Shown here piece by piece: positions 32,051 to 44,368 of a stretch of 64,000 nt of DNA. The translations under genes were made by a program, and so were the position numbers. The DNA is from Halomonas shengliensis (GTDB taxonomy: Bacteria > Pseudomonadota > Gammaproteobacteria > Pseudomonadales > Halomonadaceae). The stretch covers positions 248,001 through 312,000 of the forward strand of contig NZ_FNIV01000001.1 in NCBI RefSeq assembly GCF_900104135.1. The letters run 5' to 3'. The stretch's first letter is position 1, and the number at the start of each line of letters is the position of its first letter. The notes beneath the pieces were generated by a model. The model saw only the letters and a list, made by a program, of their open reading frames with translations, searched no databases and had not been told where the DNA came from.

Positions 32051-32367
32051 AATGCCGCTTTTCCGTCACCCGCAGCCTTGGACCTTCGTCTGATGAGCCC
32101 GATGCACATGATGACTCCCCTGGCAGGGCTGGTCACGCCGCCCTAGCGCACCCCTCCTATCCCTCGGCGATGACGCCGTCCTCGATGCGTCATCGCACGA
32201 CATCATCCTGATGTCCCGGGCGCCTCGGCGCGCCCTCCTGGCTCGCGACTCACGCCCGCTCCCCGTGCGGTCTTCGGCCACCGCCCCCTCGTCGGGGCGG
32301 CCACGGCGCGTGATCGACAGGCTCCAACGCCTCACGGCCCCTCCATCCCCCCTGACCGGACCGCAGC
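32051..32367 (+). other. 317-base leader with possible leader peptide and hairpin before the SulP gene
   Basis: This gap contains a short frame, 32093-32146, encoding MSPMHMMTPLAGLVTPP (17 codons), followed by a perfect 9-bp stem CGATGACGC/GCGTCATCG at 32168-32195. The Met/His-rich peptide followed by a stem looks like an attenuator-type leader, but the peptide has no clear ribosome site. No known riboswitch was recognised. The rest is GC-rich without visible structure. Confidence 0.35.
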
Positions 32368-33858
32368 ATGTACGAAAAGATGAAACTGAGCTGGTTCTCC
32401 AACCTCAAGGGCGACACCCTCTCGGGGATCGTCGTCGCCCTGGCGCTGATCCCCGAGGCGATCGCCTTCTCCATCATCGCCGGGGTCGACCCCAAGGTGG
32501 GCCTCTACGCCTCCTTCTCCATGGCGGTGATCATCGCCTTCGCCGGCGGTCGCCCCGGGATGATCTCGGCCGCCACCGGCGCCATGGCGCTGCTGATGGT
32601 CACCCTGGTCAAGGAGCATGGCCTTCAGTACCTGCTGGCCGCCACCCTGCTCACCGGGGTGCTGCAGATCCTCGCCGGGTATCTGCGCCTCGCCGACCTG
32701 ATGCGCTTCGTGTCGCGCTCGGTGGTCACCGGTTTCGTCAACGCCCTGGCGATCCTGATCTTCATGGCCCAGCTGCCGGAGCTGACCGGCGTGACCTGGC
32801 ACGTCTACGCCATGACCGCGGCGGGCCTGGCGATCATCTATGGCTTCCCCTACCTGCCGGTGATCGGCAAGTCGCTGCCCTCCCCGCTGGTCTGCATCCT
32901 GGTGCTCACCGCCGTCTACCTGGCCACCGGCATGGAGATTCGCACGGTGGGCGACATGGGCGAGCTGCCCGACAGCCTGCCGGTGTTCCTGTGGCCCGAG
33001 GTGCCGCTCAACCTCGAGACCCTGATGATCATCCTGCCCTACTCGGTGATGCTCACCGTGGTGGGCCTGCTGGAGTCGATGATGACCGCCACCATCGTCG
33101 ACGACCTCACCGATACCCCGAGCGACAAGAACCGCGAGTGCAAGGGCCAGGGCCTGGCCAACATCGGCACCGGCCTGATCGGCGGCATGGCGGGCTGCGC
33201 GATGATTGGCCAGTCGGTGATCAACATCAAGTCGGGCGGGCGGACGCGGCTCTCCACCCTGGTGGCTGGCGTGGCGCTGCTGCTGATGGTCGTGTTCCTG
33301 TCCGACTGGGTCTCGCGGATCCCCATGGCGGCGCTGGTGGCGGTGATGATCATGGTCTCCATCGGCACCTTCAGCTGGGAGTCGATCCGTGACCTGAAGA
33401 AGCACCCCATGAGCACCAACCTCGTCATGCTGGCCACCGTGGCGGTGACCGTGGGCACCCACAACCTGGCCATCGGCGTCTTCGTGGGCGTGCTGCTCGC
33501 CGCCATGAACTTCGCCAACAAGGTGGGCAATATCCTCTACGTGGGCAGCGAGGAGGCCGACGACGGCGAGGCGCGCGTCTACCGGGTGGTGGGCCAGGTG
33601 TTCTTCGCCTCCTCCGAGCGCTTCGGCAACGCCTTCGACTTCAAGGAGACGGTAGCCAGGGTCACCATCGACCTCTCCCGCGCCCACTTCTGGGACATCA
33701 CCGCCGTCCAGGCGCTGGACCGCGTGGTGATCAAGTTCCGCCGCGAGGGCACCCGGGTGGAGCTGGTCGGCCTCAACGAGGCCAGCGCCACCATCGTCGA
33801 CCGCTACGCGGTGCACGACGACCCCGAGGCGGTGGAGAAGCTGATGGGCGGCCATTGA
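32368..33858 (+). CDS. SulP-family anion transporter with STAS domain
   Basis: The 496-residue protein has the SulP membrane domain (about residues 15-390, with [25 protein letters not shown] and GLYASF typical of TM1-2) and a C-terminal STAS domain (about 400-490). It is closer in length and sequence style to BicA-like SulP proteins, which carry bicarbonate with sodium, than to eukaryotic sulfate carriers; substrate identity is inference. The ribosome site before ATG 32368 is weak. A tandem Usp gene follows after 63 bases, a common pairing for SulP genes. Confidence 0.88.
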   Translation: MYEKMKLSWFSNLKGDTLSGIVVALALIPEAIAFSIIAGVDPKVGLYASFSMAVIIAFAGGRPGMISAATGAMALLMVTLVKEHGLQYLLAATLLTGVLQILAGYLRLADLMRFVSRSVVTGFVNALAILIFMAQLPELTGVTWHVYAMTAAGLAIIYGFPYLPVIGKSLPSPLVCILVLTAVYLATGMEIRTVGDMGELPDSLPVFLWPEVPLNLETLMIILPYSVMLTVVGLLESMMTATIVDDLTDTPSDKNRECKGQGLANIGTGLIGGMAGCAMIGQSVINIKSGGRTRLSTLVAGVALLLMVVFLSDWVSRIPMAALVAVMIMVSIGTFSWESIRDLKKHPMSTNLVMLATVAVTVGTHNLAIGVFVGVLLAAMNFANKVGNILYVGSEEADDGEARVYRVVGQVFFASSERFGNAFDFKETVARVTIDLSRAHFWDITAVQALDRVVIKFRREGTRVELVGLNEASATIVDRYAVHDDPEAVEKLMGGH

Positions 33859-33921
33859 CGGCCGCTATGATCAGGGAGAACGTGACACCCTGACCCGACA
33901 CGCCAGTATCAGGACAAGACG

Positions 33922-34776
33922 ATGACCGAACAGGTAATGGCCGCCATCGATGGCTCCAGGTTCTCGGAAGGGGTGTGCGACTACGCCGCTTGGGCAAGCC
34001 GGGCCCTCGAGGCCCCGCTGACCTTCCTGCACGTGAACGACAACCACCCCCAGACCGCCGAGGCCGACCTCTCCGGCAACATCGGCCTGGGGGCGCGGGA
34101 ACACCTGCTGGAGGAGCTCTCCCAGCTGGAGGAGAAGCGGGCCAGGGTGGCCCAGGAGCAGGGCCGGCTGATGCTCAAGGCGGCCCGGGAGCGCGCCGTG
34201 GAGAAAGGCGTCGCCGAGCCCGCCGGCCGCCAGCGCAACGGCACCCTGGTGGAGACCCTCGAGGAGTTGGCCGACGAGATCCGCCTGCTGGTGGTAGGCA
34301 AGCGCGGCGAGACCGCCCATCAAGACAGCGGCCACCTGGGCTCCAACCTGGAGCGGGTGGTGCGCAGCCTGCATCGCCCGATCCTGATGGTGCCCCACAC
34401 CTACCAGTGTCCCGAGAAGGTGATGCTGGCCTTCGACGGCAGCAAGACCACCCGCAAGGGGGTGGAGATGCTGGCCAAGAGTCCGCTCTTCGCGGGCATC
34501 CCGGTGCATGTGGTGATCGTCGGTGCCGAGACCGGCGACAACCGCTCCCAGCTCGACTGGGCACTCAAGACCCTGCGCGAAGCCGGCCACGCGGCCGAGG
34601 GCGCCATCCGCGCCGGCGAGGTGGAGGCGACCCTGCGCGGCTACCTGGAGGAGCACGGCATCGACCTGCTGGTGATGGGCGCCTACGGCCACTCGCGCAT
34701 CCGCCACCTGCTGGTGGGCAGCACCACCACCGCCATGCTGCGCAAGGCCAGGGGGCCGGTGCTGCTGCTGCGCTGA
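33922..34776 (+). CDS. Tandem universal stress protein
   Basis: The 284-residue protein has two UspA domains (about 1-150 and 155-284). The second ends with the ATP-binding signature VMGAYGHSRIRHLLVGSTT, matching the G-x2-G-x9-GS/T pattern; the first has a weaker VVGKRGE version. The gene follows the SulP transporter and probably shares its transcript; Usp partners are thought to modulate such transporters. Confidence 0.9.
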   Translation: MTEQVMAAIDGSRFSEGVCDYAAWASRALEAPLTFLHVNDNHPQTAEADLSGNIGLGAREHLLEELSQLEEKRARVAQEQGRLMLKAARERAVEKGVAEPAGRQRNGTLVETLEELADEIRLLVVGKRGETAHQDSGHLGSNLERVVRSLHRPILMVPHTYQCPEKVMLAFDGSKTTRKGVEMLAKSPLFAGIPVHVVIVGAETGDNRSQLDWALKTLREAGHAAEGAIRAGEVEATLRGYLEEHGIDLLVMGAYGHSRIRHLLVGSTTTAMLRKARGPVLLLR

Positions 34777-34798
34777 GGTTGCCGAACCGGTCCGCCTT

Positions 34799-34823
34799 TC
34801 CGGCGCGACAACGTCGCCCCGGA
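34799..34823. terminator. Hairpin between convergent usp and lacI-type genes
   Basis: TCCGGCGCGAC and GTCGCCCCGGA pair with one mismatch around an AAC loop. Its position between convergent stops suggests a bidirectional terminator; T-tracts are lacking. Confidence 0.5.
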
Positions 34824-34855
34824 GCCGCATGGCCCGGGGCGTCGTGCCTTGCGGC

Positions 34856-35905
34856 CTAGGGGCAGCTCTCGCCGACGATCAGCTCGGTGGCCAGCAGGCT
34901 GGGCTCGGCGGGGACGAGGCCGAGGATCATGCGTGCGGCGATGCGCCCCTTCTCGGTGCTGTCCTGGCGCACCGTGGTCAGGCGCGGCGAGCGATACTGC
35001 CCTTCGGCGATGCCGTCGAAGCCGGTCAGGCGCAGGTCCTCGGGGATGCGCAGGCCGCGGCGCTCGGCGAGCGTCAGCGCGGTGAGGGCGATGCGATCGG
35101 ACATGCACAGCAGCAGGTCCGGCCGCTCCTCCTCGGGCAGGTCAAGGATCCCGGCGATCACCGGTTCGCACACCGGGAAGGTGTTCTCCTCGATGTTCCA
35201 CATCGGCACCTGGTCGGGGGCGAAGCCGGCCTCCTCGAGGGCACGATGGAAGCCGATGAGGCGCGAGCGGGTGATGGTCTGCTCGGGCCCGAGCAGGGTG
35301 TGGTCGGGTGTGACGCGCCCGTTGCAGGGCTCGGCGGTGAGGCGCAGGTTGATGATGCCCGGGCGCCGTGGCGGCCGGCGCAGGGCGTGGCGGGCGATCC
35401 CGTAGCAGGCCGGCTCGTCGTCCACGTGGACCGAGGGGCGGCCGGCGATGTCGAAGTCCGCCGAGACCAGCGGCGCCTGGGCCGGCAGGGTGTCGAGCAG
35501 GTCGCCGCTGGGCATCAGGCCGTAGACGATGAAGCCGTCGGCCATGCTGGCGGAGCCCGGCAGCAGCCCCTGGGCCTGGCGCGAGGAGAGCAGCAGCAGG
35601 GTGTGCCCCTGGGCATCGAGGACCTCGGCGACCCCGGAGAGGAACTCGCTGGCCACCGGGTCGTTGAGGCTGTAGGTGAGGCTCTCGGCGAGGATCACCG
35701 CGATGATCCGCGAACGCCCGGTGCGCAGGCTGCGCGCCTTGGCATCGGGGCCACGGTAGCCCAGCCGGCTGGCCTCACCGAGGATGCGCTCGCGCAGGGC
35801 CGGCGAGAGCTGGTCCGGGCGGTTGAAGGCGTTGGAGACCGTCGCCGTGGAGACGCCGAGTTCGCGGGCCAGGTCCTTCAGGGTCATGCGGCGTGAGTGG
35901 GTCAC
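34856..35905 (-). CDS. LacI-family repressor of the alpha-glucoside locus
   Basis: The 349-residue protein has an N-terminal LacI helix-turn-helix and hinge (MTLKDLARELGVSTATVSNAFNRPDQLSP) and a periplasmic-binding-protein-like effector domain. GTG at 35905 has GAAGGA upstream; an ATG at 35887 is the alternative. A CTGGAACGATTCAG operator lies 20 bases upstream, and three copies of the same type lie in the 41965-42305 promoter region, so it controls itself, the ABC transporter/glucosidase genes and the porin. Confidence 0.9.
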   Translation of the reverse strand: MTHSRRMTLKDLARELGVSTATVSNAFNRPDQLSPALRERILGEASRLGYRGPDAKARSLRTGRSRIIAVILAESLTYSLNDPVASEFLSGVAEVLDAQGHTLLLLSSRQAQGLLPGSASMADGFIVYGLMPSGDLLDTLPAQAPLVSADFDIAGRPSVHVDDEPACYGIARHALRRPPRRPGIINLRLTAEPCNGRVTPDHTLLGPEQTITRSRLIGFHRALEEAGFAPDQVPMWNIEENTFPVCEPVIAGILDLPEEERPDLLLCMSDRIALTALTLAERRGLRIPEDLRLTGFDGIAEGQYRSPRLTTVRQDSTEKGRIAARMILGLVPAEPSLLATELIVGESCP

Positions 35906-35924
35906 GGTGCGGATCCTTCGCCTT

Positions 35925-35938
35925 CTGGAACGATTCAG
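35925..35938. promoter_or_regulatory. LacI-type operator (autoregulatory)
   Basis: CTGGAACGATTCAG is a 14-base near-palindrome with the central CG typical of LacI-family sites. It matches the three sites between the binding-protein and porin genes (CTTAAACGATTAAG type). Confidence 0.75.
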
Positions 35939-36010
35939 TTAGCCTGCTATGCTAGCCGCTGGCCCGCGACTTTGCCAGTCCGGGGCGCCTCACGGCGGGC
36001 CGGGCCGCCC

Positions 36011-37117
<1,107 letters not shown>

Positions 37118-37191
37118 TGTTCTCTCCTTGCCGACCCGGAGCCCGTGGGCGCTGCCCGGGCCGGCGTCTTGTCGGATGCCGGTGGCGCGGG

Positions 37192-38814
37192 TCAGGCCAG
37201 CCGGTAGTAGGCCGCCTGGTAGGGCGGCAGGTGCAGGGTGTCGCCGTCGCATTCGGCGGCGAAGCCGTGGCCCTCGAGTGGCGCCTCCACCGCCAGGGGC
37301 AGCCGCGTCGAGCGGGGCTCGCCGGTGAGGTTGAACACGCACAGCAGCCGCTCCCCCTCGCCTTCACGCACGAAGCCGAGCAGCGCCTCACCCACGTCCA
37401 CCAGGGTCAGCTCACCCGCGACCAGCGCCGGGTGCTCGCTGCGGAAGGCCAGCAGGCGGCGGGTGGCGTTGAGCACCGAGGCGGGGTCCTCCTGCTGGCG
37501 CGACACGGCCACGGCCAGGTGACGCTCGTCCACCGGCAGCCAGGGCTCGACGCCCGGGGCGGTGAAGCCGGCATCCGCGCTCGGCTCCCAGGGCATGGGG
37601 GTACGGCAGCCGTCGCGGCCCTTGAACTCCGGCCACAGCACCTTGCCGTAGGGGTCCTGGATGCGCTCGAAGGGCACCTCGGCCTCCGGCAGGCCGAGCT
37701 CCTCGCCCTGGTAGAGGCAGACGCTGCCGCGCAGCGAGAAGAGCATCGCCAGGGCCACCCTGGGATAGGCCAGCGGATCCTCGCCGGCGCCCCAGCGGCT
37801 GGCGCTGCGCTCCACGTCGTGGTTGGAGGTCGCCCAGCAGGGCCAGGCGTCGCCGGCCAGGTGCTGGAAGCGCTCGATCACCTCCCGCAGGTAGGCCGCC
37901 GAGTGGGGGGCGTTGAGCAGGTCGAAGGTGTAGGCCATGTGCAGCTTGTCGCCGCCGGCGGTGTACTCGGCCATGCGTTCGAGGGGGGTGTCGTCGCCGA
38001 TCTCGCCCACGGTGGTGGTGCCGGGGTACTCGTCCATCAGCGCGCGCAGCTCGCGCAGGAAGTCGAGGTTCTCCGGGCGGCTGATGTCATGGACGTGGCG
38101 TTGCCAGGTGTAGGGGTTCGACTCCGGGGCGCCCAGGGTCTTGGCCGCGCCCGCCGGCACCGGCGGGTTGTCGGCGAGGGTGGCGTCGTGGAAGTAGAAG
38201 TTGACGGTGTCCAGGCGGAAGCCGTCGACGCCCAACTCCAGCCAGAAACGCAGGTTGTCCAGCTGCGCCTGACGGACCTCGGGATGGTGGAAGTTGAGGT
38301 CCGGCTGGCTGGCCAGGAAGTTGTGCAGGTAGTACTGGCGCCGCCGCGAGTCGAAGGTCCAGGCCGGCCCGCCGAAGATCGACAGCCAGTTGTTGGGGGG
38401 GGTGCCGTCGGGCTTGGGGTCGGCCCACACGTACCAGTCGGCCTTGGCGTTGGTGCGATCGGCGCGGCTCTCCTGGAACCAGGGATGCTGGTCCGAGGAG
38501 TGGCTGATCACCTGGTCGATCATCACCTTCAGGCCCAGCGCATGGGCCCGGGTCAGCAGCGCCTTGAAGTCCTCGAGCGTGCCGAACATCGGGTCGACGT
38601 CGCGGTAGTCGCTGACGTCGTAGCCGAAGTCGAGCATCGGCGAGGTGAAGAAGGGCGACAGCCAGATGCCGTCCACGTTAAGCGAGGCCACGTAGTCCAG
38701 CTTCTCGGTGATGCCCGGCAGGTCGCCGATGCCGTCGCCGTTGGCGTCGAGGAAGCTGCGCGGATAGATCTGGTAAATGACGCCGCCGCGCCACCAGGTC
38801 AGGTTGTCTTGCAT
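37192..38814 (-). CDS. GH13 alpha-glucosidase (GH13_23-like)
   Basis: The enzyme of about 540 residues has the four GH13 motifs. The nucleophile is Asp202 (GFRLDTVNF), the acid/base Glu271 (VGEIGDD) and the transition-state stabiliser Asp333 (SNHDVER). These positions, counted from MQDN, coincide with those I recall for the Halomonas sp. H11 alpha-glucosidase HaG, which it resembles throughout. It has no signal peptide, so it hydrolyses imported alpha-1,4-glucosides such as maltose in the cytoplasm. The start is uncertain: 38814 (MQDN), 38826 and 38838 are in frame; 38814 was chosen by comparison with HaG. It follows the MalG-type permease and precedes the ATPase gene. Confidence 0.92.
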   Translation of the reverse strand: MQDNLTWWRGGVIYQIYPRSFLDANGDGIGDLPGITEKLDYVASLNVDGIWLSPFFTSPMLDFGYDVSDYRDVDPMFGTLEDFKALLTRAHALGLKVMIDQVISHSSDQHPWFQESRADRTNAKADWYVWADPKPDGTPPNNWLSIFGGPAWTFDSRRRQYYLHNFLASQPDLNFHHPEVRQAQLDNLRFWLELGVDGFRLDTVNFYFHDATLADNPPVPAGAAKTLGAPESNPYTWQRHVHDISRPENLDFLRELRALMDEYPGTTTVGEIGDDTPLERMAEYTAGGDKLHMAYTFDLLNAPHSAAYLREVIERFQHLAGDAWPCWATSNHDVERSASRWGAGEDPLAYPRVALAMLFSLRGSVCLYQGEELGLPEAEVPFERIQDPYGKVLWPEFKGRDGCRTPMPWEPSADAGFTAPGVEPWLPVDERHLAVAVSRQQEDPASVLNATRRLLAFRSEHPALVAGELTLVDVGEALLGFVREGEGERLLCVFNLTGEPRSTRLPLAVEAPLEGHGFAAECDGDTLHLPPYQAAYYRLA

Positions 38815-38834
38815 CTTGGGGTCCATGTGTCGGT

Positions 38835-39677
38835 TCATCCTTTGACGGCGCCGGCGGTGAGGCCGGAGACGATGCGCTTCTGGAAGATCATCACCAGCAC
38901 CACCAACGGCACGGTGACGGTCACCGAGGCGGCCATGATCGGCCCCCAGGGCAGCTCGTGCTGGCTGCCGCCGGAGATCAGGGCGATCGCCACCGGCACG
39001 GTGCGCTGGTCGTCGGTGAGGGTGAAGGTCAGGGCGAACAGGAACTCGTTCCAGGCGGCGATGAAGGCCAGCAGGCCGGTGGTGGCCATGGCCGGCCACA
39101 TCAGCGGCAGGAACACCCGGGTGATGGTCACCCAGGGGGTGGCGCCGTCCATGATCGCCGCCTCCTCAAGCTCCATGGGCAGTTGCTTCATGAAGGTGGT
39201 CAGCACCCAGACGGTGAAGGGCAGGGTGAAGATGGTGTAGCTCAGGATCAGGCCGGCCGGGTTGTTGTAGAGGCCGAGCCCGCGGATCACCTCGAAGAGC
39301 CCGGAGAGCACCGCCACCTGGGGAAACATCGAGACCCCGAGGATCACCAGCATCACCGTGCCCCGGCCGCGGAAGCGCACCCGGCCCAGCGCATAGGAGG
39401 CGGTGATACCGAGCAGCAGGGCGATGAAGACCACGGAGAGCGAGACGATGACGGAGTTGAGGATGGCACGTACGAAGCTGCCCTCGCTGAAGATCGTCAC
39501 GTAGTTGGAGAGGTCCAGCGAATCGAGCCAGTAGCTCACGGTGAACAGCTCGCTCGAGGGTTTCAGCGAGGTGATCACCGCGTAGTAGAAGGGAAAGATG
39601 GCGTAGACCAGCACCACGGCGATCAGGGCATAGAACCCGACCCGCTTGGCGAGCTTGGTCAGCTGATAGCGGTTCAT
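38835..39677 (-). CDS. Sugar ABC transporter permease, MalG type
   Basis: The 280-residue protein has six hydrophobic segments and the EAA loop ELEEAAIMDGATPWVTITRVFLPLM typical of MalG/AglG inner-membrane permeases. Its start overlaps the stop of the partner permease by four bases, and its stop overlaps a possible start of the glucosidase. Confidence 0.92.
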   Translation of the reverse strand: MNRYQLTKLAKRVGFYALIAVVLVYAIFPFYYAVITSLKPSSELFTVSYWLDSLDLSNYVTIFSEGSFVRAILNSVIVSLSVVFIALLLGITASYALGRVRFRGRGTVMLVILGVSMFPQVAVLSGLFEVIRGLGLYNNPAGLILSYTIFTLPFTVWVLTTFMKQLPMELEEAAIMDGATPWVTITRVFLPLMWPAMATTGLLAFIAAWNEFLFALTFTLTDDQRTVPVAIALISGGSQHELPWGPIMAASVTVTVPLVVLVMIFQKRIVSGLTAGAVKG

Positions 39678-40648
39678 TGGTCGACTCCCAGTTGGCGGCG
39701 GCCCAGGTAGAGGTAGATCACCACGGCCAGGGCGATGATCAGGAACAGCATCGTCGAGGCGGCACTGCCGTAGCCGACGTCCTGGAACTCGACCAGCTGC
39801 TGGCGGGCATAGATCGACATGGTCATGGTGCTGGTGGAGTTGGAGGTGAGCACGTAGATCACGTCGAACACCCGCAGGGCGTCGAGCAGGCGGAAGATCA
39901 CCGCCACCAGCAGGGCCGGGGTGATCAGCGGCAGGGTCACCCGGAAGAACACCTTGACCGGATGGATGCCGTCCACCTCGGCGGCCTCGTAGCAGTCCCT
40001 GGGCAGCATCTGCAGGGCGGCCAGCACCAGCAGGGCGACGAAGGGGATGGTCTTCCACACGTCGACCATGATCACCGCCCACATGGAATAGCTGGCGCTG
40101 GCGGTCCAGGCGATGGGCGCGTCGATGATACCGATCCCCATCAGCAGGTGGTTGATGATCCCGAACTGGTCGTTGAGCATCCAGGCCCACATCTTGGCCG
40201 AGACGATGGTGGGGATCGCCCAGGGGATCAGCACCGCGGCGCGCACCAGCATGCGCCCCTTGAACTCGGCGTTGAGCAGCAGGGCGACGATGATGCCGAA
40301 CACTACCTCCAGCGACACCGAGACGACGCTGAAGAAGAGGGTGTTCCACACCGAGGTCCACCACACCGGGTCGGTGAGCAGGCCGTACCAGGCGCCGTCG
40401 TCATGGACCAGGTAGTTCTCGAAGCCGATGAAGGCGGCGCCGGCGGTATCCGACAGCGAGGCATCGGTGAAGCTGAAGTAGAAGGTGCGCAGCAGCGGCC
40501 AGCCGGCGACCAGGGCCAGCGTCACCAGCATGGGCAGAAGGAACAGCCAGGCGGCACGGACCCGCTGACGGCGCACCTTGGTGCCGCGGTAGCCGGCCGG
40601 CGCGGCGCGCCCCACCCGGGGCGCGCCTTGAGTGGCGGGAGTCGACAT
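39674..40648 (-). CDS. Sugar ABC transporter permease, MalF/UgpA type
   Basis: The 324-residue protein has six hydrophobic segments with the EAA loop YEAAEVDGIHPVKVFFRVTLPLI. A basic N-terminus precedes the first helix. AGGAGG lies just before ATG 40648. It forms the membrane channel with the downstream MalG-type permease. Confidence 0.92.
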   Translation of the reverse strand: MSTPATQGAPRVGRAAPAGYRGTKVRRQRVRAAWLFLLPMLVTLALVAGWPLLRTFYFSFTDASLSDTAGAAFIGFENYLVHDDGAWYGLLTDPVWWTSVWNTLFFSVVSVSLEVVFGIIVALLLNAEFKGRMLVRAAVLIPWAIPTIVSAKMWAWMLNDQFGIINHLLMGIGIIDAPIAWTASASYSMWAVIMVDVWKTIPFVALLVLAALQMLPRDCYEAAEVDGIHPVKVFFRVTLPLITPALLVAVIFRLLDALRVFDVIYVLTSNSTSTMTMSIYARQQLVEFQDVGYGSAASTMLFLIIALAVVIYLYLGRRQLGVDQ

Positions 40649-40662
40649 GAGGACCTCCTGGG

Positions 40663-41964
40663 TTACCAGCGGCGACGCTTGATGCGGGAGAGTTCGCTGT
40701 CCACCTGGGAGACGGCCTCGGCGCCGCTCTGGTCACCGGAGAGCACCTGGTGCACGGCGTTGAAGAAGCTGTTACTGACCCGGCCGTAGTTGTCGCCGGT
40801 GGGGGCGGAGGGGCGTGCTACGGCGTTGGTGAAGGTGTCGTAGAGGGTGCCGAAGAAGGGCACGGCGGCGAGCACCTGCTCGTCCTCGTAGAGGGCGGCC
40901 AGGGTGGGGTTGTAGGCGCCCTCGATGGCGCGGCGCTTCTGCTCCGCCTCGCCGGTCAGGAAGGCCACCAGGTCGGCGGCGAGCTCCGGGTTCTCGGTGT
41001 AGCGGGACACGGCGAGGTTCCAGCCGCCCAGGGTGGCGGCGCTGCGGTTTTCGCCGCCCGAAGCCGCGGCGTTGGGGCCCTCGCCGCCGTGGGGCAGCTT
41101 GACCACGCCGACCTTGTCGCGCACGTTGCTCTCCTCGCTCTGGGCCAGCGACCAGGCATAGGGCCAGTTGCGCATAAACACCGCGTTGCCGCTCTGGAAG
41201 ATGCCGCGGGCCTCCTCCTCGGTGTAGTTGAGCACGCCTTTCGGCGAGATGTTGCCGATCCAGCTGGCGGCGAGGTCCAGCGCCTCCGCGGCCTGAGCGT
41301 TGTCGATGGTGATCTCGCCCTCGGCATCGACGATGGTGCCGCCGCCGTAGCTGGCGATCCACTCCAGGGCGTTGCAGGTCAGCCCCTCGTAGGCACGGCC
41401 CTGGAAGACGTAGCCCCACATCCGGTCGTTGCCGGCCTCGCGCTCAGCGGCCTGGATCTCGGTGGCGATCTCGGTCAGTTGTTCCCAGGTCTCGGGGGCC
41501 GCGACGCCATGCGCCTCGAGCAGGTCCTTGCGGTAGTAGAGCACCCCGGCATCGGTGAACCAGGGCATCGCCACCAGGCGCTCGTCGATGGTGTTGTTGG
41601 CGACAATGGTCTCGAAGTGCCCCGCGGCGGCGTCCTCGCCCAGCGCCTCGCCGAGGTCGAGCAGGTGGTTGGCCAGCAGGCCCGGCCACACCACGTCGAT
41701 CTGCATCACGTCGATGTCGCTGGACTGGGCGGAGAGGATCTGCTGGTAGAGCGACAGGCGCTCGGTGGAGGAGTTGGGGGTGGAGACGATGTCGACCTCG
41801 TGGCCGGTCTGCGCCTCCCAGCGAGCGACGCCCTGCTCGCACAGGGTCAGCTCCGCGCCGACGGCGCCGCAGGAGATGGTGAGGTCCGCCGCCTGGGCCT
41901 GGCCGGTGCCGGAGAGGCTGGCGCCGCCCAGGACGATGGCGGTGATCAGTGGCTTCTTGAGCAT
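40663..41964 (-). CDS. Sugar ABC transporter periplasmic binding protein (family 1)
   Basis: The 433-residue protein has a signal peptide (MLKKPLITAIVLGGASLSGTGQAQA) and the fold of trehalose/maltose-type binding proteins (ThuE/AglE-like): DVMQIDVVWPGLLA, WFTDAGVLYYRKDLLEA, NWPYAWSL and AATLGGWNLAVS. It delivers an alpha-glucoside to the two permeases. It is the first gene of the operon and is transcribed away from the operator cluster at 42034-42196. Confidence 0.9.
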   Translation of the reverse strand: MLKKPLITAIVLGGASLSGTGQAQAADLTISCGAVGAELTLCEQGVARWEAQTGHEVDIVSTPNSSTERLSLYQQILSAQSSDIDVMQIDVVWPGLLANHLLDLGEALGEDAAAGHFETIVANNTIDERLVAMPWFTDAGVLYYRKDLLEAHGVAAPETWEQLTEIATEIQAAEREAGNDRMWGYVFQGRAYEGLTCNALEWIASYGGGTIVDAEGEITIDNAQAAEALDLAASWIGNISPKGVLNYTEEEARGIFQSGNAVFMRNWPYAWSLAQSEESNVRDKVGVVKLPHGGEGPNAAASGGENRSAATLGGWNLAVSRYTENPELAADLVAFLTGEAEQKRRAIEGAYNPTLAALYEDEQVLAAVPFFGTLYDTFTNAVARPSAPTGDNYGRVSNSFFNAVHQVLSGDQSGAEAVSQVDSELSRIKRRRW

Positions 41965-42033
41965 GGCAATGTCCTCGTCGTGGCTTGTTGTTGTGGGGCC
42001 GGGGCGAGCGGCAGTGCGCCACTCGCCGCAGGT

Positions 42034-43808
<1,775 letters not shown>

Positions 43809-43815
43809 GCCGACC

Positions 43816-43837
43816 GGCGCCGGCAGCGTCCGGCGCC
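43816..43837 (+). terminator. Hairpin after the porin gene
   Basis: GGCGCCGG and CCGGCGCC form a perfect 8-bp stem with a CAGCGT loop, 7 bases after the porin stop, followed by a pyrimidine-rich run. Confidence 0.6.
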
Positions 43838-43868
43838 CGTCTTCCTTTCGGCAGTCGTCTCGATGCTT

Positions 43869-43895
43869 GCCCGCGGCCCCTGTCGCGGGCCTTTT
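43869..43895 (+). terminator. Rho-independent terminator before ridA-like gene
   Basis: GCCCGCG and CGCGGGC pair around an 8-base loop and are followed by CTTTT, a standard intrinsic terminator shape. Confidence 0.65.
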
Positions 43896-43977
43896 GATGG
43901 TGGGCATCGCCCATCGACGCACCCCGGCGAAGCGGCGATAATCTCGGGCGTCTTTCCCCCTCACCAGGAGTACGCCC

Positions 43978-44340
43978 ATGACCCTCCAACGCCACGACAC
44001 CAAGGCGCGCATGAGCCGCGCCGTGATCCACAACGGCATCGCCTACCTGTGCGGCCAGGTGGCCGGCCCCGAGGCGCGCCATGGCGACATCACCGCCCAG
44101 ACCGAGAGCATGCTCGCCCGCGTCGATGCCCTGCTCGAGGAGATCGGCAGCGACCGCGAGCACCTGCTCACCGCCACCCTCTACCTGAAGGACGGCCACG
44201 ACTTCGCCGCCATGAACGCGGTGTGGGACGCCTGGGTACCCAGCGGCCATGCTCCGGCGCGCACCTGCGTCTGCGCCCCCATGCCCGCCGACGAGCTCAG
44301 GGTGGAGGTCACCGTCACCGCCGCCGTGAAGGGCGACTGA
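43978..44340 (+). CDS. RidA family protein
   Basis: The 120-residue protein belongs to the YjgF/YER057c/RidA family. It has the [10 protein letters not shown] strand, [17 protein letters not shown], and the [24 protein letters not shown] end; the Arg in PART is the substrate-binding arginine of deaminating RidA proteins. It removes reactive enamine/imine intermediates of PLP enzymes. CAGGAG precedes the ATG. It stands alone and ends 28 bases before the convergent permease stop. Confidence 0.9.
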   Translation: MTLQRHDTKARMSRAVIHNGIAYLCGQVAGPEARHGDITAQTESMLARVDALLEEIGSDREHLLTATLYLKDGHDFAAMNAVWDAWVPSGHAPARTCVCAPMPADELRVEVTVTAAVKGD

Positions 44341-44368
44341 GCCCCGGCGCATCGCCGCTCCTGTGCCC

